Assembly (NCBI GenBank): GCA_963662355.1
Contig: OY759361.1
Coordinates: 434,001 to 498,000, forward strand
Source: WTFY01 sp026713925
GTDB taxonomy: Bacteria > Pseudomonadota > Gammaproteobacteria > UBA4575
Reading direction: 5' to 3'
Length of the DNA: 64,000 nucleotides
Below the pieces are notes generated by a model, which saw only the letters and a list, made by a program, of their open reading frames with translations, was not told the origin of the DNA and ran no database searches. Position 1 is the first letter of the stretch; each line of letters opens with the position of its first letter. The position numbers and the translations under genes were made by a program. Below, piece after piece: positions 9,018-18,330 of this stretch.

Positions 9018-10305
9018 CGACGATTATCTTTACCATGCGATGACTTTTCAGGTGCCTGTCGAATGCCTCGCGAATGTCCGCCCGGGTAACCGCAGCGATG
9101 TGCTGATTGAAGGTTCCCAGATAATCCAGCGGCAGACGATAGTACCCGATCAGCGACAGGTAGCCCAGGATATCCCGGTTGTTGTCGATGCGTAACGGAA
9201 ACCCACCAATGATACTTTTCCTGGCAAGCTCCAGTTCTTCCTCGTCAGGCCCGTCCCGGATGAAACCCTCGACCGTGCGCAGGGAAACTTCCACTGCCTG
9301 CTGCGCCTGTCCGGTGCTGGTCTGCAGGCCCAAGATGAAGGGGCCGCTGGTCCGCAAGGGAAAAAAGTAACTGTAGACACTGTATGACAGGCCGCGTTCC
9401 ATGCGGATTTCCTTGACCAGGCGTGAAGTAAACCCGCCTCCACCCAGGACATGGTTGCCTGTATACAGCGTAAAATAATCCGGATCACCGCGCGCGATAC
9501 CCAGTTGCCCCAGGTACACGTGTGCCTGCTGGGAGGGATACGGAATATACAGCTCCTGTGCGGGCAGCTGGTGGTCCGGTGCGCCAACCGGTTCAGGCTG
9601 CGAACCCCTCGGCAGACTCGAGGAGATGCGCTCGGCAATCTGCCTGGCCTTGACGGAATCGATGCCGCCTACGATTGCAATGATGGCGTTTTCTGCCACC
9701 AGAAATTGTCGATGAAATTCCCTGACATCTTCCAGTGTAATCGCTTGAATACTGTGTTCATCTCCTGAAACGGGCTGTCCATAGGGATGATCCCCGTACA
9801 GGGCCTTGTAAAAGGCCTTGCTGGCGATGCTGCCCGGGCGTTGCTGCTCATCCCGAATCGCAGTCAGCGCCTGATTTTTCAGACGCTGGTAATCTTTATC
9901 CGGGAAAGCGGGTTGTGCCAGCACAGCGATATATGTGGAAAGCGCCTGCTCGAACAGTGTTTCATCGGTAAGGCTGCGCAACGCGACACTGGAGCGGTCC
10001 AGGTTCACATTGACGCCAAACTGCGCACCTACATCCTCGAATTTCTCGGCGATGGCATCGGCGTTCAGCGCTCCGGTACCCGTGTTGAGCAGGCTGTGCG
10101 TGAGTTGTGACAGGCCCGCCAGACTTGCATCGCGTCCACTGCCGGCATCGAATGTTACCGCAATATCCAGCATCGGCAGTTCGGGTGCTGCAACGAACAG
10201 TGTCCTGACCGAGTTTTCAGTATGCCATTGCTCGATCTGCGGCGCTGCCGAGACACTGCCCAGCAAGGCAAGACCTATCCAGAGGATGTGAGGTGTGGTT
10301 CGCAC
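8998..10305 (-). CDS. M16 family peptidase-like protein, zinc motif absent
   Basis: 435 residues with a signal peptide-like start (hydrophobic stretch ending SVSAA near residue 21) followed by two M16 domains. Where active enzymes have HxxEH this one has LTHSLLNTG, so the zinc ligands are missing. Such inactive chains pair with an active partner, as in the mitochondrial processing peptidase and bacterial M16B heterodimers. The active-type partner is encoded immediately upstream (10312-11676) with 6 bases between the genes, which supports a heterodimer in the periplasm. The start at 10305 is the only sensible one given the signal peptide. Substrates are unknown. Confidence 0.86.
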   Translation of the reverse strand: MRTTPHILWIGLALLGSVSAAPQIEQWHTENSVRTLFVAAPELPMLDIAVTFDAGSGRDASLAGLSQLTHSLLNTGTGALNADAIAEKFEDVGAQFGVNVNLDRSSVALRSLTDETLFEQALSTYIAVLAQPAFPDKDYQRLKNQALTAIRDEQQRPGSIASKAFYKALYGDHPYGQPVSGDEHSIQAITLEDVREFHRQFLVAENAIIAIVGGIDSVKARQIAERISSSLPRGSQPEPVGAPDHQLPAQELYIPYPSQQAHVYLGQLGIARGDPDYFTLYTGNHVLGGGGFTSRLVKEIRMERGLSYSVYSYFFPLRTSGPFILGLQTSTGQAQQAVEVSLRTVEGFIRDGPDEEELELARKSIIGGFPLRIDNNRDILGYLSLIGYYRLPLDYLGTFNQHIAAVTRADIREAFDRHLKSHRMVKIIVGGPEKE

Positions 10306-10311
10306 GATCCG

Positions 10312-11676
10312 CTAATGCACAGCTTCCGGTCCCGGTGCGGCCGCGTTCGCCTGGACCTGTTCACTCTGCGGCTCGAGTACAGCAACTGTCAACCCATCCT
10401 CTACCAGGTAGGTGCGTGCCACCTCTCGCACCTGCTGTGCACTGATGGCCTTGATCCGGGCACTGTACTCATTCATCAGCTGCCAGCCCAGACCCACTGT
10501 CTCCAGGCTGCCAATTACGCTGGCCTGCCCCCGGATAGAGTCCTGCCGGTATACCTCGCTGGCAATCACCTGGGCCTTGACACGTGACAGCTCCCGGTCA
10601 CTGACCAGGGTCTCCCGCAACTCCTGGATCTCTGCATAAAGTGCCTGCTCCACTTCTTCTGTACCATGACCCACTGCAGGGGTGGCATCGAACAAGAACA
10701 GGGTCGGGTGTCGTGCATGGAGGCTGTAACCGGAGCCTGCACTCGCGACCAGCTCCTTTTCGCGCACCAGGCGTTTGCTCAACCGCGCACTGCGCCCACC
10801 ATCGAGCACACCGGCCAGCACCGACAGGGCGTAGGGCTCCCAGTCCCGCTCAGTTGTGGCAAGGGAAGGAACCTTGTAGCCCAGCATGATATAGGGAAGC
10901 TTGGCGAGCGCCTTCACGGTGACACGTCGCGGGCCCGTCTGCGGACTTTCAATCCGCGGCTTGCTTTCCTGTATGGGCCGGCGCTCGATCGAGCCAAAGT
11001 ACTGTCTGGCCAGCGCGAATACGGCATTCGGCTCAACGTCTCCCACAACCACCAAGGTCGCATTATTGGGCGCGTACCAGCGTTGATACCACACGTCAAG
11101 GTCTTCCAGCACGAGATGATCCAGGTCATTCATCCAGCCGATAACCGGATGGTGATAGGGGCTGCTGACAAACGCTGCGGCATGCAACTGCTCATACACC
11201 AGGGCATTCGGGTTGTCATCCGTACGCCAGCGCCTTTCCTCCTTGACGACATCTAGCTCACTGTCGAAGTCATCCTGTGTCAGTACGAGGTTGACCATGC
11301 GGTCCGATTCAAGCCTGAAACTCACCTCCAGGTGATCACTGCCCATCAGCTGGTAGTAGGCCGTGTAATCACGGCTCGTAAATGCATTATCGCGTGCTCC
11401 GATTTCTGCTAGAGTAGAAGTGAACGTGTCGGCAGGATATTTTTCCGTACCCTTGAACATCATATGCTCAAGCAGATGAGACACCCCGGTTATCCCGTTG
11501 TGCTCCTGGGCAGAACCCACACGATACCAGACTTGCGAGACCACGACCGGAGCCCGGTGGTCTTCCTTGACAATGACTTTCATACCATTGTCCAGGGTTA
11601 TTTCACGGGTGCTTTCCATACTGGCGTATGCATTGCAAAAAACCGCCAGACCCAGCAGCAACTTGGCAACTTTCAT
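10312..11676 (-). CDS. M16 family zinc peptidase, active-type subunit
   Basis: 454 residues with a short signal peptide (KLLLGLAVFCNAYAS) and the inverted zinc motif HLLEH in GVSHLLEHMMFKGT near residue 67, followed by the distal glutamate region LDVVKEERR near residue 145. NAFTSRDYTAYY, a conserved active-site segment, is also present. Together these make a catalytically competent M16B peptidase predicted to be periplasmic. Its 3' neighbour lacks the zinc motif, so the two probably assemble as one enzyme. The pair is divergent from ftsY, an arrangement I recall from other gammaproteobacteria. Confidence 0.9.
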   Translation of the reverse strand: MKVAKLLLGLAVFCNAYASMESTREITLDNGMKVIVKEDHRAPVVVSQVWYRVGSAQEHNGITGVSHLLEHMMFKGTEKYPADTFTSTLAEIGARDNAFTSRDYTAYYQLMGSDHLEVSFRLESDRMVNLVLTQDDFDSELDVVKEERRWRTDDNPNALVYEQLHAAAFVSSPYHHPVIGWMNDLDHLVLEDLDVWYQRWYAPNNATLVVVGDVEPNAVFALARQYFGSIERRPIQESKPRIESPQTGPRRVTVKALAKLPYIMLGYKVPSLATTERDWEPYALSVLAGVLDGGRSARLSKRLVREKELVASAGSGYSLHARHPTLFLFDATPAVGHGTEEVEQALYAEIQELRETLVSDRELSRVKAQVIASEVYRQDSIRGQASVIGSLETVGLGWQLMNEYSARIKAISAQQVREVARTYLVEDGLTVAVLEPQSEQVQANAAAPGPEAVH

Positions 11677-11777
11677 GACTCTAATGAATGGCTGTTATTT
11701 AGGTGTTAGGATGAGCGCCGCATCTTATACTAAAAATATGACCGCTAAACCATACTATAACCATTTGACCAAAATCC

Positions 11778-12692
11778 ATGCCTGAATCAGGAGTTTTTTC
11801 GCACCTGCGCCAGGGTCTGCTCAAAACCCGGAATGTGCTGACCGGCGGCATTCCTGCCGTCTCATCGAGCTTCAACGTTGCGGACCTGCTCGCTGAACTG
11901 GAAGACCGCCTGTTGCTGGCAGACGTTGGAATTGAAACCACCACCAGAATTCTTGACGACCTGAATGCACGGCAGCTCAAACGGGCAGGCGATGCCCAGG
12001 CCGCACAGAAAATCCTGCAGGACAGCATTGCGGAAATCATGGCACCCTGCAACAAACCCCTGCTGACGCGAGACGCGCGCCCGTTTACCATCCTGGTGAT
12101 CGGCATCAACGGTGCCGGCAAAACCACTACCATCGGAAAAATTGCGCACCGGCTGGTTATGGAGAACCAGTCCGTGATGCTTGCAGCCGGTGACACCTTC
12201 CGGGCCGCGGCTGCGGAACAGCTGCAGTCATGGGGGAAGAAAATTGGAGTCCCCGTCGTCGCGCAGAAAAGCGGGGCCGACAGTGCAGCAGTCGTCTTCG
12301 ATGCCTACTCGTCCGCCATGGCGCGGAAAATGGACGTGCTGATTGCCGACACTGCAGGGCGCCTGCATACCCAGCAGAACCTGATGGATGAACTGCTGAA
12401 AATCAAGCGGGCCATGCAAAAAATCGAACCCCAGGCCCCGCATGAAATCCTGCTGGTACTGGAGGCCGGCACCGGACAAAATGCCCTGAAGCAGGCAACG
12501 GGATTTCATCGGGCCCTGGATGTCACTGGCCTGTGCATCACCAAGCTCGACGGCACGGCCAAGGGGGGGACAGTGATTGCCATCGCGGACAGACTGGGGA
12601 TCCCGATCCGCTATATCGGAATCGGGGAAGGCATCGAAGACCTGCGGGTGTTCGACGCCTACCAGTATGCACAAGCCCTGCTGCAGGCATAG
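11778..12692 (+). CDS. ftsY: Signal recognition particle receptor FtsY
   Basis: 304 residues covering the N and G domains. GTPase motifs are GINGAGKTTT (G1), DTFRAAAAEQL (insertion box), DTAGRLHTQQNLMDEL (G3) and TKLDGTAKGG (G4), with LVLEAGTGQNAL replacing the commoner LVLDAGTGQNAL. The long acidic A domain of enterobacterial FtsY is absent, so membrane attachment must rely on the short N-terminal helix. FtsY docks ribosome-SRP complexes at the inner membrane. It heads the ftsY-ftsE-ftsX cluster and is divergent from the M16 pair across about 100 bases. Confidence 0.97.
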   Translation: MPESGVFSHLRQGLLKTRNVLTGGIPAVSSSFNVADLLAELEDRLLLADVGIETTTRILDDLNARQLKRAGDAQAAQKILQDSIAEIMAPCNKPLLTRDARPFTILVIGINGAGKTTTIGKIAHRLVMENQSVMLAAGDTFRAAAAEQLQSWGKKIGVPVVAQKSGADSAAVVFDAYSSAMARKMDVLIADTAGRLHTQQNLMDELLKIKRAMQKIEPQAPHEILLVLEAGTGQNALKQATGFHRALDVTGLCITKLDGTAKGGTVIAIADRLGIPIRYIGIGEGIEDLRVFDAYQYAQALLQA

Positions 12693-12724
12693 TAGGCCAG
12701 CCATGTCGACCCGGATATCGGTTC

Positions 12725-13396
12725 ATGATTGAACTTCAGAATGTCACCAAACGCTACCCGGGAAACCGGGAGGCCCTGGCACAATTGAACCTCGTTCTAG
12801 AACGCGGCGAGATGGCATTTCTTACCGGCCCTTCAGGGGCCGGCAAAAGCACTTTGCTGAAACTGGTCGCGGCCATCGAAAGGCCCACCCACGGGCAGAT
12901 CTTCATCAACCAGCGAAACATCACGCACATTCCGAAAAACAAGGTTCCCAACCTGCGCCGTTACATGGGGATCGTTTTCCAGAATCATCATTTGCTGTAT
13001 GACCGCAATGTCTTCGAGAACGTCTCGCTGCCCTTGCGAATAGCAGGGTACGCACAGGCCGACATCAGTCGCCGGGTACGCGCCGCACTGGACAAGGTTT
13101 CCCTGCTGAACAAGGAACACGTCATGCCGATCATGCTGTCAGGAGGGGAACAGCAGCGTGTCGGGATCGCGCGCGCCGTGGTCAACAAGCCGGCAATCCT
13201 GCTGGCCGATGAGCCGACGGGCAATCTTGATCCGCAGCTTTCGGCAGAGATCATGCAGCTTTTCTCCGAGTTCAACCAGGTCGGCGTAACAGTCCTGGTA
13301 GCCAGCCACGACCTGAGCCTGATTTCCCGAATGCGCAAACGCATTGTTCGTCTGCGTGGCGGCCGGTGCACAAACGGGGACCGGCCGGTGGCCTGA
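12725..13396 (+). CDS. ftsE: Cell division ATP-binding protein FtsE
   Basis: 223 residues from the ATG at 12725, the normal FtsE length; the frame is open further upstream into ftsY, but homology starts at MIELQNVTKRYPG. Walker A is GPSGAGKST, the ABC signature is LSGGEQQRVGIARA, Walker B is ILLADEPTGNLD, and the switch histidine is in ASHDLSL. FtsE and FtsX form a transmembrane complex at the septum that controls cell-wall hydrolases. It starts 32 bases after ftsY and precedes ftsX by 41 bases. Confidence 0.96.
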   Translation: MIELQNVTKRYPGNREALAQLNLVLERGEMAFLTGPSGAGKSTLLKLVAAIERPTHGQIFINQRNITHIPKNKVPNLRRYMGIVFQNHHLLYDRNVFENVSLPLRIAGYAQADISRRVRAALDKVSLLNKEHVMPIMLSGGEQQRVGIARAVVNKPAILLADEPTGNLDPQLSAEIMQLFSEFNQVGVTVLVASHDLSLISRMRKRIVRLRGGRCTNGDRPVA

Positions 13397-13437
13397 CATG
13401 CAGGGCAAGCACCCATTCCACAGGCCCTCATGAACCC

Positions 13438-14409
13438 ATGCTGAACACCCGGCGACAGCCCAAACCCCTGATCAGACCGAATCGCAGTACGCGTTTGTAT
13501 TCCCATTTGCGCGATCACCTGCGCAGCCTGGTATTCAGCCTGGGCAAGCTGTACCGGCAGCCTTTGGCAACAACGCTCACGATACTCATGATCGCCGTGG
13601 CGCTGGCCCTGCCTGCCTGTATGTATATATTGCTCGATAACCTGCGTGCGGTGACCCAAAAATGGGATGACTCCGGCCAGATCACCCTGTTTCTGAACTT
13701 GGAAACGAGTGAAAATGACATCGAGAAATTGCGCAGTCGTGCAACAGCCCTGGAAGAAATCGAGACAGTTGAATATGTGTCTGCCGAGCAGGCCTTGGAC
13801 GAGTTCCGCGCACTCAGCGAACTGGACTACCTGATCGACGGGCTTGCGGAGAACCCGTTACCGCCCACCCTGACCCTGACCCCATCCGCCTCCGCCAAAG
13901 CGCCTGACACCCTGCACCGGCTGGTAAGTGATTTCAGGTCGTACCCGGATATCGAGCACGTGCAGCTCGATATGCAGTGGCTGCAACGGCTGCAGGCCAT
14001 CTCCGATGTGGTACAGCGCGCCATCACGATAATCGGCATCACACTCGCCATTTCCGTACTGCTTGTGGTCGGCAACAGTATCCGGCTGGACATTGAAAAC
14101 CGGCGAGACGAGATCGAGGTTACCAAGCTGATCGGTGCGACCAACCGGTTTATTCGCAGGCCCTTCCTGTATGGGGGCATGTGGTACGGACTGCTGGGCG
14201 GGGTTATCGCCCTGCTTCTGGTATTCACCGTTCTGCTGGTCATCGAGCAGCCCGCACAACGCCTGGTGACGCTGTACAACAGTGAATTCGAACTGATCTT
14301 CCCGGACTTCTGGCAGGGCCTGGGACTGGTAACCACCAGCATCGCTTTGGGTGTCTCCGGGTCCTGGCTGGCAGTCGGGCGTCATATTGCACGGATCGAG
14401 CCAAGTTGA
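13438..14409 (+). CDS. ftsX: Cell division protein FtsX
   Basis: 323 residues from the ATG at 13438. An N-terminal cytoplasmic basic tail is followed by a first membrane helix (LTILMIAVALALPACMYILL), an extracytoplasmic domain of about 130 residues, and three helices in the C-terminal half, with the conserved DEIEVTKLIGATNRFIRRPF segment between helices two and three. FtsX is the membrane partner of FtsE. An in-frame ATG at 13366 would lie within ftsE and add residues that do not look like FtsX. The start has no strong ribosome binding site, consistent with coupling to ftsE. Confidence 0.95.
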   Translation: MLNTRRQPKPLIRPNRSTRLYSHLRDHLRSLVFSLGKLYRQPLATTLTILMIAVALALPACMYILLDNLRAVTQKWDDSGQITLFLNLETSENDIEKLRSRATALEEIETVEYVSAEQALDEFRALSELDYLIDGLAENPLPPTLTLTPSASAKAPDTLHRLVSDFRSYPDIEHVQLDMQWLQRLQAISDVVQRAITIIGITLAISVLLVVGNSIRLDIENRRDEIEVTKLIGATNRFIRRPFLYGGMWYGLLGGVIALLLVFTVLLVIEQPAQRLVTLYNSEFELIFPDFWQGLGLVTTSIALGVSGSWLAVGRHIARIEPS

Positions 14410-14431
14410 TCCGGCGGGGCATGGCTGAAAG

Positions 14432-15175
14432 ATGAAAATCCAGATTCTGAGCGACCTGCACATCGAGTTCGAGGACTTCGAGCCACAGGCGACGGATGCC
14501 GAGGTGATCGTGCTGGCAGGTGATATCGGGGTGGGTATGCAAGGCCTGCTGTGGGCACAGAACCGGTTTGCGCGCAGGACAGTGGTCTACGTACCAGGCA
14601 ACCACGAATTCTACCACCATGACATCGCTCTGATTGATGAGCTGAAGGCCTTGGCGCCCGGCCATATCCACGTCCTGGATGATGACCGTGTGATCATCGG
14701 TGGTGTACGGTTTCTGGGCAGCATCCTGTGGACCGACTTTGCCCTGATGGGCGATGCGGACAAGTCTTTTGCCATACAGCACGCACAGCAGTGCATGACG
14801 GATTATTCCGTGATCCGGAATCATGGCAGACGGTTCACCCCAGAAGATGCCATGGGGCTGCACAAGGCCAGCCGGGAATGGCTGGCAGCATCGCTTGCAC
14901 AACCCTTTGAAGGTAAAACGGTCGTCATTACCCACCACGCTCCCTCGTCGCGGTCCGTGCACCCACGCTATGCCGGTGACCTGCTGTCCGCAGCCTTTGC
15001 CAGCAATCTGGAACCCATGATGGGTGGCAAATATGCAGCCTTGTGGATCCACGGACATGTACACAACTCATTCGACTATGAGGTGGACGGCACGCGGGTG
15101 GTCTGCAATCCGCGCGGATATGCCCCGCATGCCCTGAACGGGGCATTCAGGCCGGACACAGTCGTGGAAGTCTGA
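14432..15175 (+). CDS. Calcineurin-like metallophosphoesterase
   Basis: 247 residues with the metal-binding motifs of the family in order: SDLHIEF near residue 7, LAGDIG near 30, PGNHEFYHH near 55, THHAPSS near 165 and HGHVHNSFDY near 208. These coordinate a di-metal centre that hydrolyses phosphomonoesters or diesters. It follows ftsX by 22 bases on the same strand and may be cotranscribed with the fts cluster. Substrate unknown; similar single-domain proteins are usually left as predicted phosphoesterases. Confidence 0.85.
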   Translation: MKIQILSDLHIEFEDFEPQATDAEVIVLAGDIGVGMQGLLWAQNRFARRTVVYVPGNHEFYHHDIALIDELKALAPGHIHVLDDDRVIIGGVRFLGSILWTDFALMGDADKSFAIQHAQQCMTDYSVIRNHGRRFTPEDAMGLHKASREWLAASLAQPFEGKTVVITHHAPSSRSVHPRYAGDLLSAAFASNLEPMMGGKYAALWIHGHVHNSFDYEVDGTRVVCNPRGYAPHALNGAFRPDTVVEV

Positions 15176-15305
15176 AAGCTGCCGGTCACCGTTCCCGCAG
15201 ACCCGGTATCTCGTCCTCGCTTCGGATGCTCCCGTGTGTGGCGCTCAGGCTATCCGGACGCATGGATCCGAATGGCCGGCTGTATCGTGCGAAACCCGAA
15301 ATTTG

Positions 15306-15332
15306 TTAGCACTCTATACAGAAGAGTGCTAA
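15306..15332. promoter_or_regulatory. CIRCE element (HrcA operator) upstream of rpoH
   Basis: A perfect inverted repeat: TTAGCACTC (15306-15314), nine bases, then GAGTGCTAA (15324-15332). This is identical in both arms and spacing to the CIRCE consensus bound by the heat-shock repressor HrcA. A TATACA hexamer (15315-15320) sits in the spacer and could be a -10 element, which HrcA would then cover. It lies about 60 bases upstream of the rpoH start, and no other gene is near enough to be its target. Confidence 0.93.
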
Positions 15333-15389
15333 AATTGGTCTTGACTGATACAGTATGAATGCATGAACCACGGGAGAACGCTGAAAACC

Positions 15390-16250
15390 ATGTCAACCGC
15401 CATGAAACCTTTACAGGCCTCAGTGGCCATTTCTACAGGAAACCTGGAGAGTTATATTGCTTCGGCCTGGCAGATTCCGGTACTGGATATGGAAGAAGAA
15501 CGTTCTCTGGCGCTACGCCTGTACGAACACAACGACCTGGATGCCGCACGAACACTGATCATTCACAATCTGCGGTTCGTGATCCACGTGGCACGCGGCT
15601 ATATGGGCTACGGACTGCCGCTGGCCGACCTGATCCAGGAAGGCAACATCGGCCTGATGAAGGCGGTCAATCGGTTTGACCCCTACAAGGGTGTGCGCCT
15701 GGTATCATTTGCGGTGCACTGGATCCGGGCGGAAATCCATGAATTTGTGCTGCGCAACTGGCGGATCGTCAAGGTTGCAACCACCAAGGCCCAGCGCAAG
15801 CTTTTCTTCAACCTGCGCAATTCCAAGAAACGTCTTGCCTGGCTAAGCCAGGATGAAATCAATACCGTAGCCAGGGAACTGGGCGTGAAACGCAGTGAAG
15901 TAATCGAGATGGAAAAGCGCCTCAGCGACAGTGACCTGGGCTTTGATCCGGACCACGACTCCTCCCGGGAAACACCAGCTTTTGCCCCGGCCGCATACCT
16001 AAGCCACGAGGAGGATAATCCGGAAATCCAGGCCGAAAAACAGGACTGGCAGGCCCATCAGGACCGGCAGTTGCGGGCTGCACTGGAGATACTGGATGAG
16101 CGCAGCCGGGACATTATCGCCCAACGCTGGCTGGCTGAAAACAAGACCACCCTGCAGGAGCTCGCTGCAAAGTACGGGATTTCGGCCGAGCGTGTGCGCC
16201 AGCTGGAAAACAACGCCATCAAGACCCTCAAGGCTGCGGTCGTTACCTGA
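15390..16250 (+). CDS. rpoH: RNA polymerase heat-shock sigma factor (sigma32)
   Basis: 286 residues from the ATG at 15390. Region 2 includes NLRFVIHVARGYMGYGLPLADLIQEGNIGLMKAV-type sequence, the RpoH box reads QRKLFFNLRN, and region 4 ends with GISAERVRQLENNAIK. The RpoH box identifies sigma32 rather than other group 2/3 factors. An in-frame ATG at 15363 adds nine residues but has no ribosome binding site; GGGAG lies about 14 bases before 15390. The CIRCE operator upstream implies HrcA control. The 3' end overlaps the convergent ctaA gene by 8 bases. Confidence 0.95.
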   Translation: MSTAMKPLQASVAISTGNLESYIASAWQIPVLDMEEERSLALRLYEHNDLDAARTLIIHNLRFVIHVARGYMGYGLPLADLIQEGNIGLMKAVNRFDPYKGVRLVSFAVHWIRAEIHEFVLRNWRIVKVATTKAQRKLFFNLRNSKKRLAWLSQDEINTVARELGVKRSEVIEMEKRLSDSDLGFDPDHDSSRETPAFAPAAYLSHEEDNPEIQAEKQDWQAHQDRQLRAALEILDERSRDIIAQRWLAENKTTLQELAAKYGISAERVRQLENNAIKTLKAAVVT

Positions 16251-17280
16251 ACCGCACCCTGTTGCCCCGTTCACTTCGCGCCAGATGTATCAGGGTGATC
16301 ACACCCAGCAGCAGCACCGCCGCCCCACCGTTATGCAGTACGGCAACGCTCACCGGCAGGTGCAGCAGGACATTTGAAACACCGAGCGAGAACTGAATCA
16401 CGAGCAGCAGCGCTGTGAGCGAACTGGCTACGCGCAAGGCCGTGGAAGTACCCTCCCTGACCAGCAGGTAGAAAAGCAGCACGAGCCAGTACAGCGCGAC
16501 CACGACGGCCATGATTCGATGGCTCAGGTGAATGGCCGTGCGAGCCGGGTTGTCCAGTACCCCGAATTCGTAATTGGTGCCCAGGCCACGCCAGAACACA
16601 AAGCCTTCCCTGAAGTCTGCCTGTGGCCACCACTTCCCCTGGCAGGTCGGAAAATCAGTGCAGGCCAGCGCCGCGTAGTTGGCACTGGTCCAGCCTCCCA
16701 GAACAATCTGTCCGATCAGCAGTAACAGGCCCACCACCAGCAGCGTCACGGTCGAGCTGCCTGTGCGCGACCTGCTGGCAAATCGTGCAGTGCCGGCGCC
16801 CAGGTAGACCCACCAGAGCAATGACAGTATGGCCAGGCCCCCAAGCAAATGCAGCATGACAATGACCGGCTTGAGCAGCAGGGTCACCGTCCACATTCCA
16901 AGCAGGGACTGGAAAATTACCAGACCCACCAGAAAAACCGGTAGGCCGACCGCCTGGCCCGGGTTCCTGCGATTGCGCCATGCCAACAAGGCAAGAAACA
17001 CAATCAGGAGCCCGAGTACAGCTGCAAAATAACGGTGCACCACTTCCTTCCAGGCCTTGCCCGCCTCGACCGCACGTTGCGGGTAGGCACTGTTGGCCTG
17101 CTCAACTTCCCGGGCCGACTCCGGTATGCCCAGCAGGTGGCCGTAACACCCCGGCCAGTCGGGACAACCCAAGCCTGCATCGGAAAGGCGCACATAGGCA
17201 CCCAGCACCACCACGAACAATGCCAGCGCACAGGCAATCAATGCACTGGTGCGAAATATGCTTTTCTGCTTGCTGTTCAT
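16243..17280 (-). CDS. ctaA: Heme A synthase, COX15/CtaA family
   Basis: 345 residues with eight predicted membrane helices. The family signature VVLGAYVRLSDAGLGCPDWPG is present from residue ~25, and the conserved heme-ligand histidines appear in VVHRYFAAVLG, MLHLLGG, HLSHRIMA and VLHNGGA. The enzyme oxidises the C8 methyl of heme O to a formyl group for cytochrome oxidase, which implies an aa3-type oxidase in this organism. The start at 17280 is chosen because AAGGGG lies nine bases upstream; an in-frame start three codons earlier is possible. No ctaB is next to it. Confidence 0.9.
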   Translation of the reverse strand: MNSKQKSIFRTSALIACALALFVVVLGAYVRLSDAGLGCPDWPGCYGHLLGIPESAREVEQANSAYPQRAVEAGKAWKEVVHRYFAAVLGLLIVFLALLAWRNRRNPGQAVGLPVFLVGLVIFQSLLGMWTVTLLLKPVIVMLHLLGGLAILSLLWWVYLGAGTARFASRSRTGSSTVTLLVVGLLLLIGQIVLGGWTSANYAALACTDFPTCQGKWWPQADFREGFVFWRGLGTNYEFGVLDNPARTAIHLSHRIMAVVVALYWLVLLFYLLVREGTSTALRVASSLTALLLVIQFSLGVSNVLLHLPVSVAVLHNGGAAVLLLGVITLIHLARSERGNRVRFR

Positions 17281-17409
17281 CCTTCCCATCCCCTTGAATG
17301 GTTACCCAGATTTCCGCTTTGCCTGCTGCCCGTCAGGCACACCCTGTACACTGCTGCGAATGTGCCGGCTTGCATGCCAGGAACCGGCGGCACCGTCGCA
17401 GGAAGGGTA

Positions 17410-18330
17410 TTATTCAATTTTTGTAGCGCCATGCAAACCTGTCACCGGTTTATGCCTTCCGATCCCGCTTATCGGCACCCTGACTTCCTTTCTTCCTGCA
17501 TCCTCGGATTCATGATCCGCCGGCTTTCGTGCATACCCGTATATGACCTCATAGCTCGCGGGAAGCAGGCCGTTTTCCCGACGGTATCCCTCATAGGCCT
17601 GTACCAGAGACCGGTATTTCTCCTTGCCCATGAGGCCTGTCGGCTTCGAACGCCCGGAAGCAAACTTTCCCCGGCTCCCGGTATCCTTTAAATCCTGCAG
17701 CAGTTGCCGCACCGACTGATACTGGATTTCGATCATTTCCATATCAACGACCGGGTCGGCAAAGCCCGCTTCCACCATCATGTCGCCTATATGGTGCATG
17801 TCGATAAATTCGTGCACATGCTGGAAATCATCTACCTTGGCAAAGCTGCGCCGTAACTGAAGCAAAGTGTCCGGGCCAAATGTGGAAAATACCAGCACAC
17901 CGTCAGCCCGCAGTATGCGTCGGCACTCCGACAAGGCCCGGGGCAGGTCCGCACACCACTGGAAAGTGGAGGTGGAAAAGACCAGGTCCACAGATTCCTG
18001 TGCAAAGGGAAGCTGTTCTGCATCGCTGCACACCAGCTGTTCAGTGTACCGGGCTACATGGTGCTCACGGCAGTACTGCAGCATCGGCAATGCCAGGTCG
18101 CAGGCAATCATCTCGCTGTCAGGATACCGGGATGCGAGTCCTTTCAGGCCGCGGCCCGTAGCACTGCCCACATCCAGAATGAACCCGGGTTGCAGTTCCA
18201 GCATGTCCACCCGTTCCAGGGCGCGCTCACAAACTGCATGCTGGACCACTGCGGCTGCATCATACCTGTCTGCAGCCTGCGCAAAATCTTCACACACGCG
18301 GTGCTTTTCTATATCCGGGTACTCACTCAT
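17410..18330 (-). CDS. bioC: Malonyl-ACP O-methyltransferase
   Basis: 306 residues. SAM motif I is ILDVGSATGRG near residue 48, followed by FSTSTFQWCADLPRAL, a hallmark of BioC, and VLVFSTFGPDTLLQLR. BioC methylates malonyl-ACP so that the fatty acid synthase can build the pimeloyl chain of biotin. The start at 18330 overlaps the end of bioH by 8 bases. The frame is open 52 codons upstream inside bioH, but homology begins at MSEYPDIEK. C-terminal tail of about 40 residues is not conserved to my eye. Confidence 0.92.
   Translation of the reverse strand: MSEYPDIEKHRVCEDFAQAADRYDAAAVVQHAVCERALERVDMLELQPGFILDVGSATGRGLKGLASRYPDSEMIACDLALPMLQYCREHHVARYTEQLVCSDAEQLPFAQESVDLVFSTSTFQWCADLPRALSECRRILRADGVLVFSTFGPDTLLQLRRSFAKVDDFQHVHEFIDMHHIGDMMVEAGFADPVVDMEMIEIQYQSVRQLLQDLKDTGSRGKFASGRSKPTGLMGKEKYRSLVQAYEGYRRENGLLPASYEVIYGYARKPADHESEDAGRKEVRVPISGIGRHKPVTGLHGATKIE

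Noticed and set aside
15363..15389. Earlier in-frame ATG for rpoH
   Set aside because: It adds nine residues with no ribosome binding site and without homology to sigma32.
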